From positions 62,001 to 126,000 of the forward strand of contig JADZFO010000034.1 of assembly GCA_020849855.1 (NCBI GenBank): a stretch of 64,000 nt of DNA, given 5' to 3'. The notes beneath the pieces were generated by a model. It saw only the letters and a program-made list of their open reading frames with translations, was not told the DNA's origin and did no database searches. The position numbers and the translations under genes are program-made. The stretch comes from a bacterium (GTDB lineage Bacteria > 4484-113 > JAFGCY01). Position 1 is the first letter of the stretch, and the number at the start of each line of letters is the position of its first letter. This document shows, piece by piece, positions 1-7,702 of this stretch.

Positions 1-237
1 GTAAAGCAGGCCCGTGGCGATGGCGTGAACGTGTGCGTCGATGAGTCCCGGCAGCACCAGCCTGCCGCGCAGGTCCATGCAGCGCTGCTCGGACGAGTCC
101 AGAAGCTGCGAAGCCTCCGCTGCGCTCAGGTCACGCAGCGAATGGATGCGCCCCCCGCTGAGCCAGACCGCCGCAAGCTGGCCCGGCGCCCGGCCGTAGA
201 GGTTGTCTGATAACAGTACGCAGTCCGGATTTGGCAC
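1..237 (-). CDS. Amidohydrolase-family protein, N-terminal part (cut by window edge)
   Basis: Seen: a minus-strand frame opens with GTG at 237 and runs off the window start (79 codons visible). It contains VWLSGGRIHSLRD, a conserved-looking ..DLRGRLVLPGLIDAHVHA.. segment, and no stop. The PGLIDAHVHA stretch is the first metal-binding HxH motif of the metal-dependent amidohydrolase superfamily (YtcJ-like, imidazolonepropionase-like and related enzymes), preceded by the small beta-sandwich strand typical of that fold. The substrate cannot be told from this fragment. The start is supported by TATAAT on the minus strand (244-249), ending 6 nt before the GTG, so the message is probably leaderless. 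Confidence 0.8.
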   Translation of the reverse strand, partial: MPNPDCVLLSDNLYGRAPGQLAAVWLSGGRIHSLRDLSAAEASQLLDSSEQRCMDLRGRLVLPGLIDAHVHAIATGLLY

Positions 238-243
238 GCGCGG

Positions 244-249
244 ATTATA
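244..249 (-). promoter_or_regulatory. -10 box of the amidohydrolase gene
   Basis: Perfect TATAAT read on the minus strand, 6 nt from the GTG start at 237. This spacing places the transcription start on or next to the start codon. Confidence 0.6.
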
Positions 250-269
250 GACCCGCCGACAGGCCGGCC

Positions 270-992
270 TTAGTCGACACTGACCGCCTTGAAGACGTTG
301 GTGTCGCTGAGCATGTCATGAACTGTGCGCTTCTCCGCGTTCAGCAGAGTCAGCCAGCCGGTATAGGCCAGCCAGCCTGTGAGGTAGTAAAGCAGATAGC
401 GCAGGGCAGCCGTGCCGGCCTTGATAGGCTGGCCGCTGCGCCTCAGCACCCGCAGGCCAAGCACCAGCTTGCCCACCGTGGCCCCGAGCAGGGTGTAGAA
501 GATGATGTAGTAGGCCGCGCACATGGCGATCAGGATGCCGTAGGAGAGGTTGGCCGGCGCCATCATGGCGTCCATCTGCTGCATCAGCTTGTCCGCCGGC
601 ATGGTCCCCTTGAGCGCCTGGCTCATTACCTCCATGCTGATCTTCATCGCCTCATCCTGGTCTGGCTGCGGGATGGCGATCACCGTGATGATGATCAGAT
701 GCAGCAGGCCAAGCAGGGCCCAGTCCAGCAGGAAGGCCATCAGGCGCGGCAGGAAGCCGGCCGGCAGCCAGACAACGCCGTCGACTACGACCGCCCCGGG
801 TACCGGCGGGCCATAGATTCTGGGCGGGTTTGGGCCGGGCCGGTAGCCCGGCTGCCAGCCTTCGGCCTGCCGCGCAGCGTCCGCCGGCGGCTCCTGAAGG
901 CCATAGGGCTGCGGGGCGGGGTTCTCAGGCAGCTGCGGCTCAGGCCTGCTGTTGCCGTCTTCAGACTCCGGGGGCCGGCCAGCGATATCCAT
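270..992 (-). CDS. RDD-family membrane protein
   Basis: 240 aa of unknown specific role. Residues 1-75 are a Pro/Gly/Glu-rich, probably disordered cytoplasmic tail. The RDD domain follows: a first membrane segment around 83-105 beginning with the signature Arg and Asp (LPRLMAFLLDWALL), a loop with many Met and Asp residues, a second membrane segment around 150-172, then GATVGKLVLGLRV, and a C-terminal HDMLSDTNVFK segment carrying the last conserved Asp. RDD proteins are small membrane proteins, some implicated in ion transport; no substrate is assigned here. The ATG at 992 lies 6 nt after a TATAAT (999-1004, minus strand), and the gene is divergent from rsgA. Confidence 0.85.
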   Translation of the reverse strand: MDIAGRPPESEDGNSRPEPQLPENPAPQPYGLQEPPADAARQAEGWQPGYRPGPNPPRIYGPPVPGAVVVDGVVWLPAGFLPRLMAFLLDWALLGLLHLIIITVIAIPQPDQDEAMKISMEVMSQALKGTMPADKLMQQMDAMMAPANLSYGILIAMCAAYYIIFYTLLGATVGKLVLGLRVLRRSGQPIKAGTAALRYLLYYLTGWLAYTGWLTLLNAEKRTVHDMLSDTNVFKAVSVD

Positions 993-1035
993 GGGCCGAT
1001 TATAGCCCGGCAGGCAGGGCGGGTAAAATCAGCGC
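993..1035. promoter_or_regulatory. Compact divergent promoter pair, RDD gene and rsgA
   Basis: The 43-bp gap holds TATAAT on the minus strand (999-1004), 6 nt before the RDD ATG, and TAAAAT on the plus strand (1024-1029), 6 nt before the rsgA TTG. Each promoter's -35 region must lie inside the other gene. No Shine-Dalgarno sequence fits in either direction. Confidence 0.6.
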
Positions 1036-1959
1036 TTGCAACAAGGAAGTGTCGTCGAATACCACCGCGAGTTCTGCTGGGTCCGCCTGGATGAGGAGCA
1101 GCGTGAGGTGGTGGCCAAACCGCGGGCGCGACTGGAACTGGATGAGCAGATTTATGCCCGCCAGATCAGCATCGGCGACCGCGTGGAAGTCGCGCAGCCC
1201 AGCGAAGGCAGCTTCGCCATCGAGAAGATCCTGCCGCGGGAGACCTGGCTGCTGCGGCGCAACCTGGGCAGCTTCAAGAACCGGCCACAGTGCATCGTGG
1301 CCAACGCCGACCAGCTTGCCGTGGTTGTCGCCACCCGGCCGGATCTGCGTGTACAAGTGGTGGACCGCTACTTTCTGGCGGCGATCCAGGGCGGCCTGCG
1401 CCCCCTGCTGGTGGTTAACAAGATCGACCTTGACCCGGACTGTCGCAGCAGTCTTGTGCTGCGCGACTACAGCGAGCTCGGTTATCCGGTGCTTTTTACA
1501 TCCTGCGCAAGCGGCGAGGGCCTTGATGAGCTGCGCCTGCAGCTTAAGGACAAGCTGACTGCATTCTGCGGGCACAGCGGCGTGGGCAAAAGCAGCCTGC
1601 TGCGCCAGCTTTGCGGCCGCGAGGACATCAACGTCGGCCATGTGAACGAACAGACCCGCAAGGGCCGTCAGACCACCACCACGTCAAGGATGTATGCGCT
1701 GCCCGGTGGCGGCGATGTTGTTGACACACCTGGCGTGCGTGAGTTCGGCATCCACGAGATGGAATGGACTGAGATCCACGAGTACTTTGCCGACATCGCG
1801 AGCCTGGCACGCGGCTGCGGTTTTCAGGACTGCCTGCACAAGAACGAGCCCGGCTGCGCGGTGAAGGCCGCGGTGGAGACGGGCGAGCTGGCCGCTGAGC
1901 GACTGGACAGCTATATCAAGCTGCGCGAAGAGGCCGATGTGCGGCATTGGGAACGCTGA
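1036..1959 (+). CDS. rsgA: Ribosome small-subunit GTPase RsgA
   Basis: 307 aa, the usual length for this circularly permuted GTPase, which acts late in 30S subunit maturation. Seen in order: N-terminal OB-fold (about 1-75), G4 motif NKID (128-131), the G1 P-loop GHSGVGKS (179-186), a Thr-rich G2 region (TTTT, about 213-216), G3 DTPG (230-233), and the C-terminal zinc motif Cys261, Cys266, His268, Cys274. The G4-G1-G3 order is diagnostic. The start codon is TTG at 1036, chosen because the protein aligns from there and TAAAAT ends 6 nt upstream. The first 10 residues are short, so a leaderless TTG start is an inference. Confidence 0.95.
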   Translation: MQQGSVVEYHREFCWVRLDEEQREVVAKPRARLELDEQIYARQISIGDRVEVAQPSEGSFAIEKILPRETWLLRRNLGSFKNRPQCIVANADQLAVVVATRPDLRVQVVDRYFLAAIQGGLRPLLVVNKIDLDPDCRSSLVLRDYSELGYPVLFTSCASGEGLDELRLQLKDKLTAFCGHSGVGKSSLLRQLCGREDINVGHVNEQTRKGRQTTTTSRMYALPGGGDVVDTPGVREFGIHEMEWTEIHEYFADIASLARGCGFQDCLHKNEPGCAVKAAVETGELAAERLDSYIKLREEADVRHWER

Positions 1960-2007
1960 GCTGGCGGTGCTGTGGCACCAGCACACTGTATAGTAGACTG
2001 TTAAGGC

Positions 2008-2883
2008 ATGGCGAGGGTTGTGAGATTAGGTGGGAGCCGGCGTGCGGATCCGCATGCGGGCGCGCGCCGCTGGCTCATTATCTTTGCGGCGATGGCGCTG
2101 CTGATCGGCGGCGTCAAGGCCATCAGCTATGCCACGGGCCGGACCAACCCCATCGACAGCGCGATCAGCGCGATCTTCAGCCCGCTGGTGGTGGCGGTCC
2201 GCTATGTCGGCGAGGGCATCGGCTCCCTGGGCCACCTCTTCCGCCTGCCTTCCCTGCTGCGCGAGAACCGCAAGCTGGAGGGCCAGGTTGAGCTGCTGTC
2301 GACCCAGATCGGCCAGACCGAGAGCCTGAAGGCGGAGAACGAGCAGCTGCGCCGCCTGCTGCAGATCACACAGGGAAACCCCAGGGCACTGCCCGCGCGG
2401 GTGGTCGCCCGGCCCTATGACCTCTGGCTGGAAAGCGTGATAGTCAGCGTTGGCAAGAGCCGGGGCGTGCGCCGGGGCGATCTGGTGGTCAATGAGCGCG
2501 GCGTGGTCGGTGTGGTTTCCGAAAAGGTGGACGCGGGGCTTAGCTCCGTGACCCTGATCAGTTCACCGGCTTTCCGCCTCGCGGCGATCACCGGCAGCTC
2601 CAACTGCGAGGGCATTGTGGCCGGCGAAGGCATCGTGGATGGCAAGGCCTCAGGTGAGCTGCGCCTGATGTATGTCACAGCCGGCTCGCCCGTACAGGTT
2701 AACGAGAAGGTCTACACCAGCGGCGTGACCGGCTCGCCGGAGAGCAGGACACCGCGCCCCAGGGGCATCCTGATCGGCACGGTCAAGCACGTGGCTGAGG
2801 ACGTAAACGGATTTCTTACCATTGAACTGACACCGGCGGTGGATACCAACGCTATCAGCAACCTTCTGGTCTATACGCAATGA
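2008..2883 (+). CDS. mreC: Rod-shape-determining protein MreC
   Basis: 291 aa. One N-terminal membrane segment (about 22-40), a coiled coil (about 82-118, LLRENRKLEGQVELL and following), then a periplasmic beta-domain with the typical VGKSRGVRRGDLVVNERGVVG stretch around 150-170. MreC links the MreB cytoskeleton to the elongation synthase PBP2-RodA. It is the first gene of mreC-mreD-mrdA; its stop overlaps the mreD start by 4 nt (ATGA). TAGACT at 1994-1999 sits 8 nt before the ATG and is a possible -10 box. No mreB or rodA is adjacent here. Confidence 0.93.
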   Translation: MARVVRLGGSRRADPHAGARRWLIIFAAMALLIGGVKAISYATGRTNPIDSAISAIFSPLVVAVRYVGEGIGSLGHLFRLPSLLRENRKLEGQVELLSTQIGQTESLKAENEQLRRLLQITQGNPRALPARVVARPYDLWLESVIVSVGKSRGVRRGDLVVNERGVVGVVSEKVDAGLSSVTLISSPAFRLAAITGSSNCEGIVAGEGIVDGKASGELRLMYVTAGSPVQVNEKVYTSGVTGSPESRTPRPRGILIGTVKHVAEDVNGFLTIELTPAVDTNAISNLLVYTQ

Positions 2884-3386
2884 GCAGGCTGGACCACCTG
2901 CGGATAGCCGCGCTTGCCGTACTGCTGCTGCTGCTGCAGCTGGCCTGGTACTCCTGGTTCCCGGCGCTGCGGGCCGGCTTTGACCTCTATGTTCCGCTGG
3001 TCCTGCTGCTCACCGCCCGCCGCGGCCCTGGCTTCGGCGGCATCTATGCCCTGGCAGGTGCGCTGGTGATGGACGCCTTCAGCCTGCACCTGCCGGCCTT
3101 CCATCTGTTCTTCTACCTGCTGCCGGTAATGCTGGGCTCGCTGCTGCGCTCCCGGATCCTGACTGAGTACAAGCAACTGGGCGTGATTGCGGTGGCCGCG
3201 CTGCTGCTGCTGAAGATCATCATCCCGCTGCTGCTGGGCATGCTGAGCCATGAGCTTAACTCGCTGCTGTATCTCTTCGAAGTTAGCTATATCAGCCCTC
3301 TGTTGATCTGCGCTGCACTCTGGCTGGCCTGGCCGGCCCTACTGCGCCTGGTGCCGGCGGAACTGGAGGGCCAGCGCTATGCTTAA
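2880..3386 (+). CDS. mreD: Rod-shape-determining protein MreD
   Basis: 168 aa, almost wholly hydrophobic, with about five membrane segments, as expected for MreD. It contains the family-like DLYVPLVLLLTARRGPGFGGIYALAGALVMDAFS stretch (residues about 32-65) in which Gly and Asp are conserved. It overlaps mreC by 4 nt and the PBP2 gene by 8 nt, so translation is probably coupled. MreD is an inner-membrane partner of MreC in the elongasome. Assignment rests on both sequence character and gene order. Confidence 0.88.
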   Translation: MSRLDHLRIAALAVLLLLLQLAWYSWFPALRAGFDLYVPLVLLLTARRGPGFGGIYALAGALVMDAFSLHLPAFHLFFYLLPVMLGSLLRSRILTEYKQLGVIAVAALLLLKIIIPLLLGMLSHELNSLLYLFEVSYISPLLICAALWLAWPALLRLVPAELEGQRYA

Positions 3387-5676
3387 CCGCCGCCCGAGCA
3401 GTGAGGCACAGTCCGACCCGCGCCTGATCCTGGTGTATGTTGTTGTGGCGCTGATCTTCGTCGCCATACTTGTCCGCCTGGTGGTGCTGCAGGTGCTGAA
3501 CCGCGACAGCCTGCGGCTCAAGAGCATCGGCAACGTCATCACAACCATCCAGACCCCGGCGCTGCGCGGCGAGATACTGGACCGCCAGGGCACGCCTCTG
3601 GCCGAGAACCGCAACGACCTGAAACTGCTGTATACGCCCCCGCCGGGGATTGACCAGTACTTCCCGCTACCCGCGGATAAGGCCCGGGCCAAGGCTAAAG
3701 GCGCCGAGCCTTACTACTACCTGCGCCGCTATGCCTATTCACCGATTCGCAGCGGAGCAGAGGCGCTGGGCCTGTCCTACATTGAAATGATGTCGCGCCT
3801 TGAGCGCGAGCTTGCTTTTCCTGCGCACGCACCGGCGGTGGTGGTAGCCGACACGCTCAGTGCCGCCAACCTCAGCCGCTGGGAGAACCCCGAGAAGCAG
3901 GAGCTGCTGCGGCGGCTGGGCTATTCGCTTGAGCAGGGCACGGACGGCCAGCACCGGCTCTTTTTCACCCCGGAGGGTGACCCGGCGCGCTACTTCCCCA
4001 GCCCGGCGGAAAAGCTGCGCTTTGAGCAGCAGGGCCGCGACTACCACTACATGGATTTCGATGTCGCCGAAGAGACACTGCGCCGCCATCCGGCGGTTGT
4101 CCAGGGCCTCAGCGGGCTGGCGCGCTACCTGAATGTCAGCTATGCCTCCCTGATGACCCGCGTCGAAAAGGAGAACATCCGCGTCGGCCGTCCGCCATAC
4201 ACCATTGTGGACAAGCTGGCCTTTCCGCAGGTGGTCTACATCTCGGAAAACAGCAGCGCCTTTGAAGGTGTGATGATCGATGAGTACAGTTTCAACCGGG
4301 CCTATTCTCTGGGCGCAGCTTCCGGCCACCTGCTGGGTTACACCGGCCTGATGAGCAAGGAAGAGCGCAGCTCCGGCGCCTTCCCCTACCCGCTTACGGA
4401 TATGGTGGGCAAGGGCGGGCTGGAGAAGCAGTACGAGGAGCTGCTGCACGGGCGCGCGGGCCGGCGCAACCTGAAAGTCAGCAAGCACAGCAGCTATGGC
4501 ACCTGGGTCAGTACTGAAGAGCCCCAGCGCGGCAACAACCTGTACCTGACCATCGACAGCGGACTACAGAAAGAGGCATACCGCCAGATGAACGGCCGCC
4601 CCGGCGCGGTGATCATCTCAGCCCTGGAGCCGGGACACGAGGGCGAGATCCTGGCCTATGTAAGCAGTCCGGGTATCGACCCGGCGCTGATCAAGGATCA
4701 GGAGTACTACGACTCCGTCAGCAACAACCCGCTCAAGCCCCTGCTTAACAGGGCCAGCGGCATGACCTACCCCCCGGGATCGACTTTCAAGATGGTGACC
4801 CTGACCGCGGCGCTGACCACCGGCGTGATTGAACCGGACACGCACTTCGGCTGCAATGGCTTCATCCCCTTCAGCGACATCAAGATGCATTGCCACCACC
4901 GCAGCGGCCACGGCGATGAAAGCCTGCTTGATGCCCTCGCCGACTCCTGTGACGTGTATCTGTATAAAGCCGGCATGGCGCTCAAGGATCCGCCTTCTGA
5001 CATCAAACGCTTCGCCCTGCTCTATGGCTACGGCGAGCAGACTGGCATAGACCTGCCAGATGAGAACCGCGGCTTTCTGCCGGATGCCGCCTGGCGCCGC
5101 AAGCGCTATGCCTCGCCCCACGGAAATGAAGTCGACCGGCGCTGGCACGCGGGGCGCACCTGCAACTACGCCATCGGCCAGGGCGACATGCTGGCCTCGC
5201 CGCTGCAGGTACTGATGTCGTCGTCGGTCATCGCGCTTAACGGCCACTGGTGCCCGCCGCACCTGCTCTATGCCAAGGAGGCGGACCGGCAAATTGTCCC
5301 GGTGGCCCAGCCTCCGGCCTCCGACCGCAAGCTGGACCATGATGTGCTGGCCCTGATGCGCCAGGGTATGCGGGCAGCCGTTGTCCGCGGCACCTGCCGC
5401 ATGCTGAACCTAAGCGGGATGGGCGTCTGTGCCAAGTCTGGCACGGCGCAGTCCCACCCGCACAAGCCTGACCATTCCTGGGTCACGGGCTACTACCCCG
5501 AGGACAATCCCCGCTATGCCTTTGTCGTGCTGGTGGAATACGGCGGCAGCAGTACGGAATCCGCCATACCGGTGATGCGCAACATCCTGCAGTACATGGC
5601 CAAGCATGACCCCCTGAGCCATGATGCTGTGCAGCTTGCGGGCGGGCAGAATGGCAGGCTGATGGCGGGCAACTAG
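3379..5676 (+). CDS. mrdA: Penicillin-binding protein 2 (elongation transpeptidase) with duplicated head segment
   Basis: 765 aa, longer than typical PBP2 (about 600-650). One membrane anchor (about 17-38); a dimerisation/head region; then the transpeptidase domain with the nucleophile motif S468-T-F-K471, second motif S523-C-D525 (in place of the common SxN) and third motif K686-S-G-T689. It cross-links peptidoglycan during rod elongation. Odd: the head contains two similar segments, about 94-171 and 205-292. Each starts YFPxPAxK, continues through SYxxxMxRxExE and ends in a VxDxL..xxWEN or YISEN element. This accounts for much of the extra length. The gene overlaps mreD by 8 nt and converges on the polyprenyl synthase gene. 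Confidence 0.93.
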   Translation: MLNRRPSSEAQSDPRLILVYVVVALIFVAILVRLVVLQVLNRDSLRLKSIGNVITTIQTPALRGEILDRQGTPLAENRNDLKLLYTPPPGIDQYFPLPADKARAKAKGAEPYYYLRRYAYSPIRSGAEALGLSYIEMMSRLERELAFPAHAPAVVVADTLSAANLSRWENPEKQELLRRLGYSLEQGTDGQHRLFFTPEGDPARYFPSPAEKLRFEQQGRDYHYMDFDVAEETLRRHPAVVQGLSGLARYLNVSYASLMTRVEKENIRVGRPPYTIVDKLAFPQVVYISENSSAFEGVMIDEYSFNRAYSLGAASGHLLGYTGLMSKEERSSGAFPYPLTDMVGKGGLEKQYEELLHGRAGRRNLKVSKHSSYGTWVSTEEPQRGNNLYLTIDSGLQKEAYRQMNGRPGAVIISALEPGHEGEILAYVSSPGIDPALIKDQEYYDSVSNNPLKPLLNRASGMTYPPGSTFKMVTLTAALTTGVIEPDTHFGCNGFIPFSDIKMHCHHRSGHGDESLLDALADSCDVYLYKAGMALKDPPSDIKRFALLYGYGEQTGIDLPDENRGFLPDAAWRRKRYASPHGNEVDRRWHAGRTCNYAIGQGDMLASPLQVLMSSSVIALNGHWCPPHLLYAKEADRQIVPVAQPPASDRKLDHDVLALMRQGMRAAVVRGTCRMLNLSGMGVCAKSGTAQSHPHKPDHSWVTGYYPEDNPRYAFVVLVEYGGSSTESAIPVMRNILQYMAKHDPLSHDAVQLAGGQNGRLMAGN

Positions 5677-5698
5677 CGCCGCGCCTCCAAACGGCAGA

Positions 5699-6601
5699 CT
5701 AGGTGTGGCGCTGCAGGGCCAGGCTGGCATAGTCGGCAAGCAGCTGCGGCCTGGCCAGCTGCAGGTCCGCAATCCGCTTATGGATCGCAGCCACCAGCTC
5801 CTCCGCATAGCTCTGTGCTCCGCTTACCCCCAGCAGGCGCGGGAAGGTTGACTTCTGCTTTTCGATGTCCGTGCTGAGCGTCTTGCCCATCCTGTCCTCG
5901 TCGCTCTGCAGGCTGAGCAGGTCATCGCGGATCTGAAAAGCCAGGCCGATGTCTTCGCCGATGTGGCTGAGGCTGTCCAGCATTTCGGAACTGCCGCCGG
6001 CCAGTATCCCGCCAAAGCGGCAGGAGGCGCCTATTAGCGCGCCGGTCTTGGCCCGGTGAAGATTTTCCAGCTGCTGCAGGGACAGGCTGCGGCCCTCACT
6101 GCCGATGTCCTCCACCTGGCCCTGCACAACCCTGTGGGTGGCTGTCGCCAGCGTCTCAACGAGGTCCAGCACAGCGTCGGCACCTAGCCAGCCCCGGCAC
6201 TGCGCCAGGCAGCTGAAGGCCAGTGTCAGCAGGTCGTCCCCGGCGAGCACCGCCATGGCCTCCCCGAACTGACGGTGCACGGCCGGCAGGCCACGGCGCA
6301 GCTGGGCATCATCCATACAGGGCAGGTCGTCGTGAATCAAGGTAAAGGTGTGGACGAGCTCAATTGTCGCCGCGACCGAGATGCCCTTCTGAGCAGCGCT
6401 GCCGGCGCTGTAAGGTTCGCCGGTGATGGCATAGCGCGTCGCCAGCGCCAGCATGGGCCGAAAAAGCTTGCCGCCGCCCAGCAGGTGCTGCACAGAGCTG
6501 CGCAGGATGTCCGGCTCGAGCTCTGCAGTCTCGCTGAGCAGGCTTCCCGCGAGGGCCTCGCGCAGGCCTGCCTCAAATTCCGCAATTTGCACGGGCGACA
6601 T
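5699..6601 (-). CDS. ispA: Polyprenyl (farnesyl/geranylgeranyl) diphosphate synthase
   Basis: 300 aa, all-helical trans-prenyltransferase of the IspA type. It condenses isopentenyl diphosphate with allylic diphosphates to make C15-C20 precursors of quinones and of the undecaprenyl carrier. Seen: GGGKLFRPM (42-50); the first Asp-rich motif DDLPCMDD (91-98), whose spacing is that of bacterial short-chain synthases; GDDLL (121-125); and the second Asp-rich motif around D226-D227. Product chain length cannot be fixed from sequence alone. Its ATG overlaps the stop of the upstream glycosyltransferase gene (TAATG), so the two are co-transcribed. Confidence 0.9.
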   Translation of the reverse strand: MSPVQIAEFEAGLREALAGSLLSETAELEPDILRSSVQHLLGGGKLFRPMLALATRYAITGEPYSAGSAAQKGISVAATIELVHTFTLIHDDLPCMDDAQLRRGLPAVHRQFGEAMAVLAGDDLLTLAFSCLAQCRGWLGADAVLDLVETLATATHRVVQGQVEDIGSEGRSLSLQQLENLHRAKTGALIGASCRFGGILAGGSSEMLDSLSHIGEDIGLAFQIRDDLLSLQSDEDRMGKTLSTDIEKQKSTFPRLLGVSGAQSYAEELVAAIHKRIADLQLARPQLLADYASLALQRHT

Positions 6602-7701
6602 TATCCGCCCTGCGGCCCCAGAATTTCTTCATAGAGGCCAAGTGTCTGCTGCTCCATGCGCTCGACGCTGGGGGCTGTAACTTTGCTTATTCTGGGTGAG
6701 GCAAGCTGCCGGTCGATTGCCGCTGACAGGGCCTGCACATTGCCCGGCGGCACGAGCTCATGGTCCAGTATCTCCGGCAGCGCTCCGACGGTCGTGGCCA
6801 CAATGGGCACCTCAGCTTGCAGGGCCTCCAGAATCACATAGGGCAGGCCCTCTTTCACCGAAGGCAGCACAAAGACATCCGCGCCCTTGATGAAGCGCGA
6901 AGCATCCTCCAGGCGGCCCGGCAGGAAGACACGGCCTTCCAGATTTCGGCTTCTGACAGCGGCTTCCAGCTCGCTGCGCAGCTCGCCGTCGCCAAGGATC
7001 ACCAGCTTGCCACGCTCCGAAACCTGCGGCATGGCCGCTATCAGGTGTACAAGGCCCTTGGTGGCATAGAAATTTGCGATGCAGAGAATGACGCGGTCCT
7101 CAGCGCCGATCCCTCCGGCAAAGAGCGACAATTCGCGCCGGGCGGTCTCAGCCGGTATGTAGAACTGCTTCTCGATGCCGTTCTGGATCACCAGCATTTT
7201 GTTGCGCGGGATGCCCTCTGCCGCTCCGCGTTCCCAGTCGTAGCGCGACAACACGATGATGCGGTTCAGGCGCTGGGCCGAAGCCCGCTCAGCAGTTACG
7301 TAAAGGAAGCGCTTGAAGGCGCTGAGCTGCTCATTGAACACCCAGCCGTGGGCGGTGTAGACCGAGCGGATGTGATGCCCGCAGGCCAGGCTGCCCAGCA
7401 CACCCGCCTTGGTGCTGTTCAGGTGTACGAGGTCCGGCTGCAGCTTTGCAAAGAGCCCGCGAAGCTCCAGCAGCGCGCGGCCATCGTTCAGCGGGCTGAT
7501 ATCGCGGGTCAGATGCTGCAGCTTGAAGTGACTGACCGCGGCCTGCTCAAGACGCAGGTCAAAGGCTCCGTCGCCATCGTGGCCAGTCGCTACTGCCACT
7601 TCGTAGCCGGCCCTCTGCGCCGCCCGGGCGAGATCCAGGACATAGCGCTGCGCACCGCCGAACTCAGTCTGTGTGATCACATAGAGCAGGCGGCGCGACA
7701 C
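6601..7701 (-). CDS. Family 4 glycosyltransferase
   Basis: 366 aa, GT-B fold. The N-terminal domain starts MSRRLLYVITQTEFGGAQRYVLDLA, the usual GT4 opening with a Gly-Gly-Ala loop that binds the acceptor. The C-terminal domain has an ILGDGELR segment and the donor-binding E-x7-E motif (EGLPYVILE) followed by GALPEIL. It probably adds a sugar to a lipid-linked oligosaccharide in the surface-polysaccharide pathway. Start: the open frame extends to 7998, but the upstream part is the wzz gene in another frame; GTG at 7701, one base after the wzz stop, gives the normal GT4 N terminus. Donor and acceptor are unknown. Confidence 0.88.
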   Translation of the reverse strand: MSRRLLYVITQTEFGGAQRYVLDLARAAQRAGYEVAVATGHDGDGAFDLRLEQAAVSHFKLQHLTRDISPLNDGRALLELRGLFAKLQPDLVHLNSTKAGVLGSLACGHHIRSVYTAHGWVFNEQLSAFKRFLYVTAERASAQRLNRIIVLSRYDWERGAAEGIPRNKMLVIQNGIEKQFYIPAETARRELSLFAGGIGAEDRVILCIANFYATKGLVHLIAAMPQVSERGKLVILGDGELRSELEAAVRSRNLEGRVFLPGRLEDASRFIKGADVFVLPSVKEGLPYVILEALQAEVPIVATTVGALPEILDHELVPPGNVQALSAAIDRQLASPRISKVTAPSVERMEQQTLGLYEEILGPQGG

Positions 7702-7702
7702 C

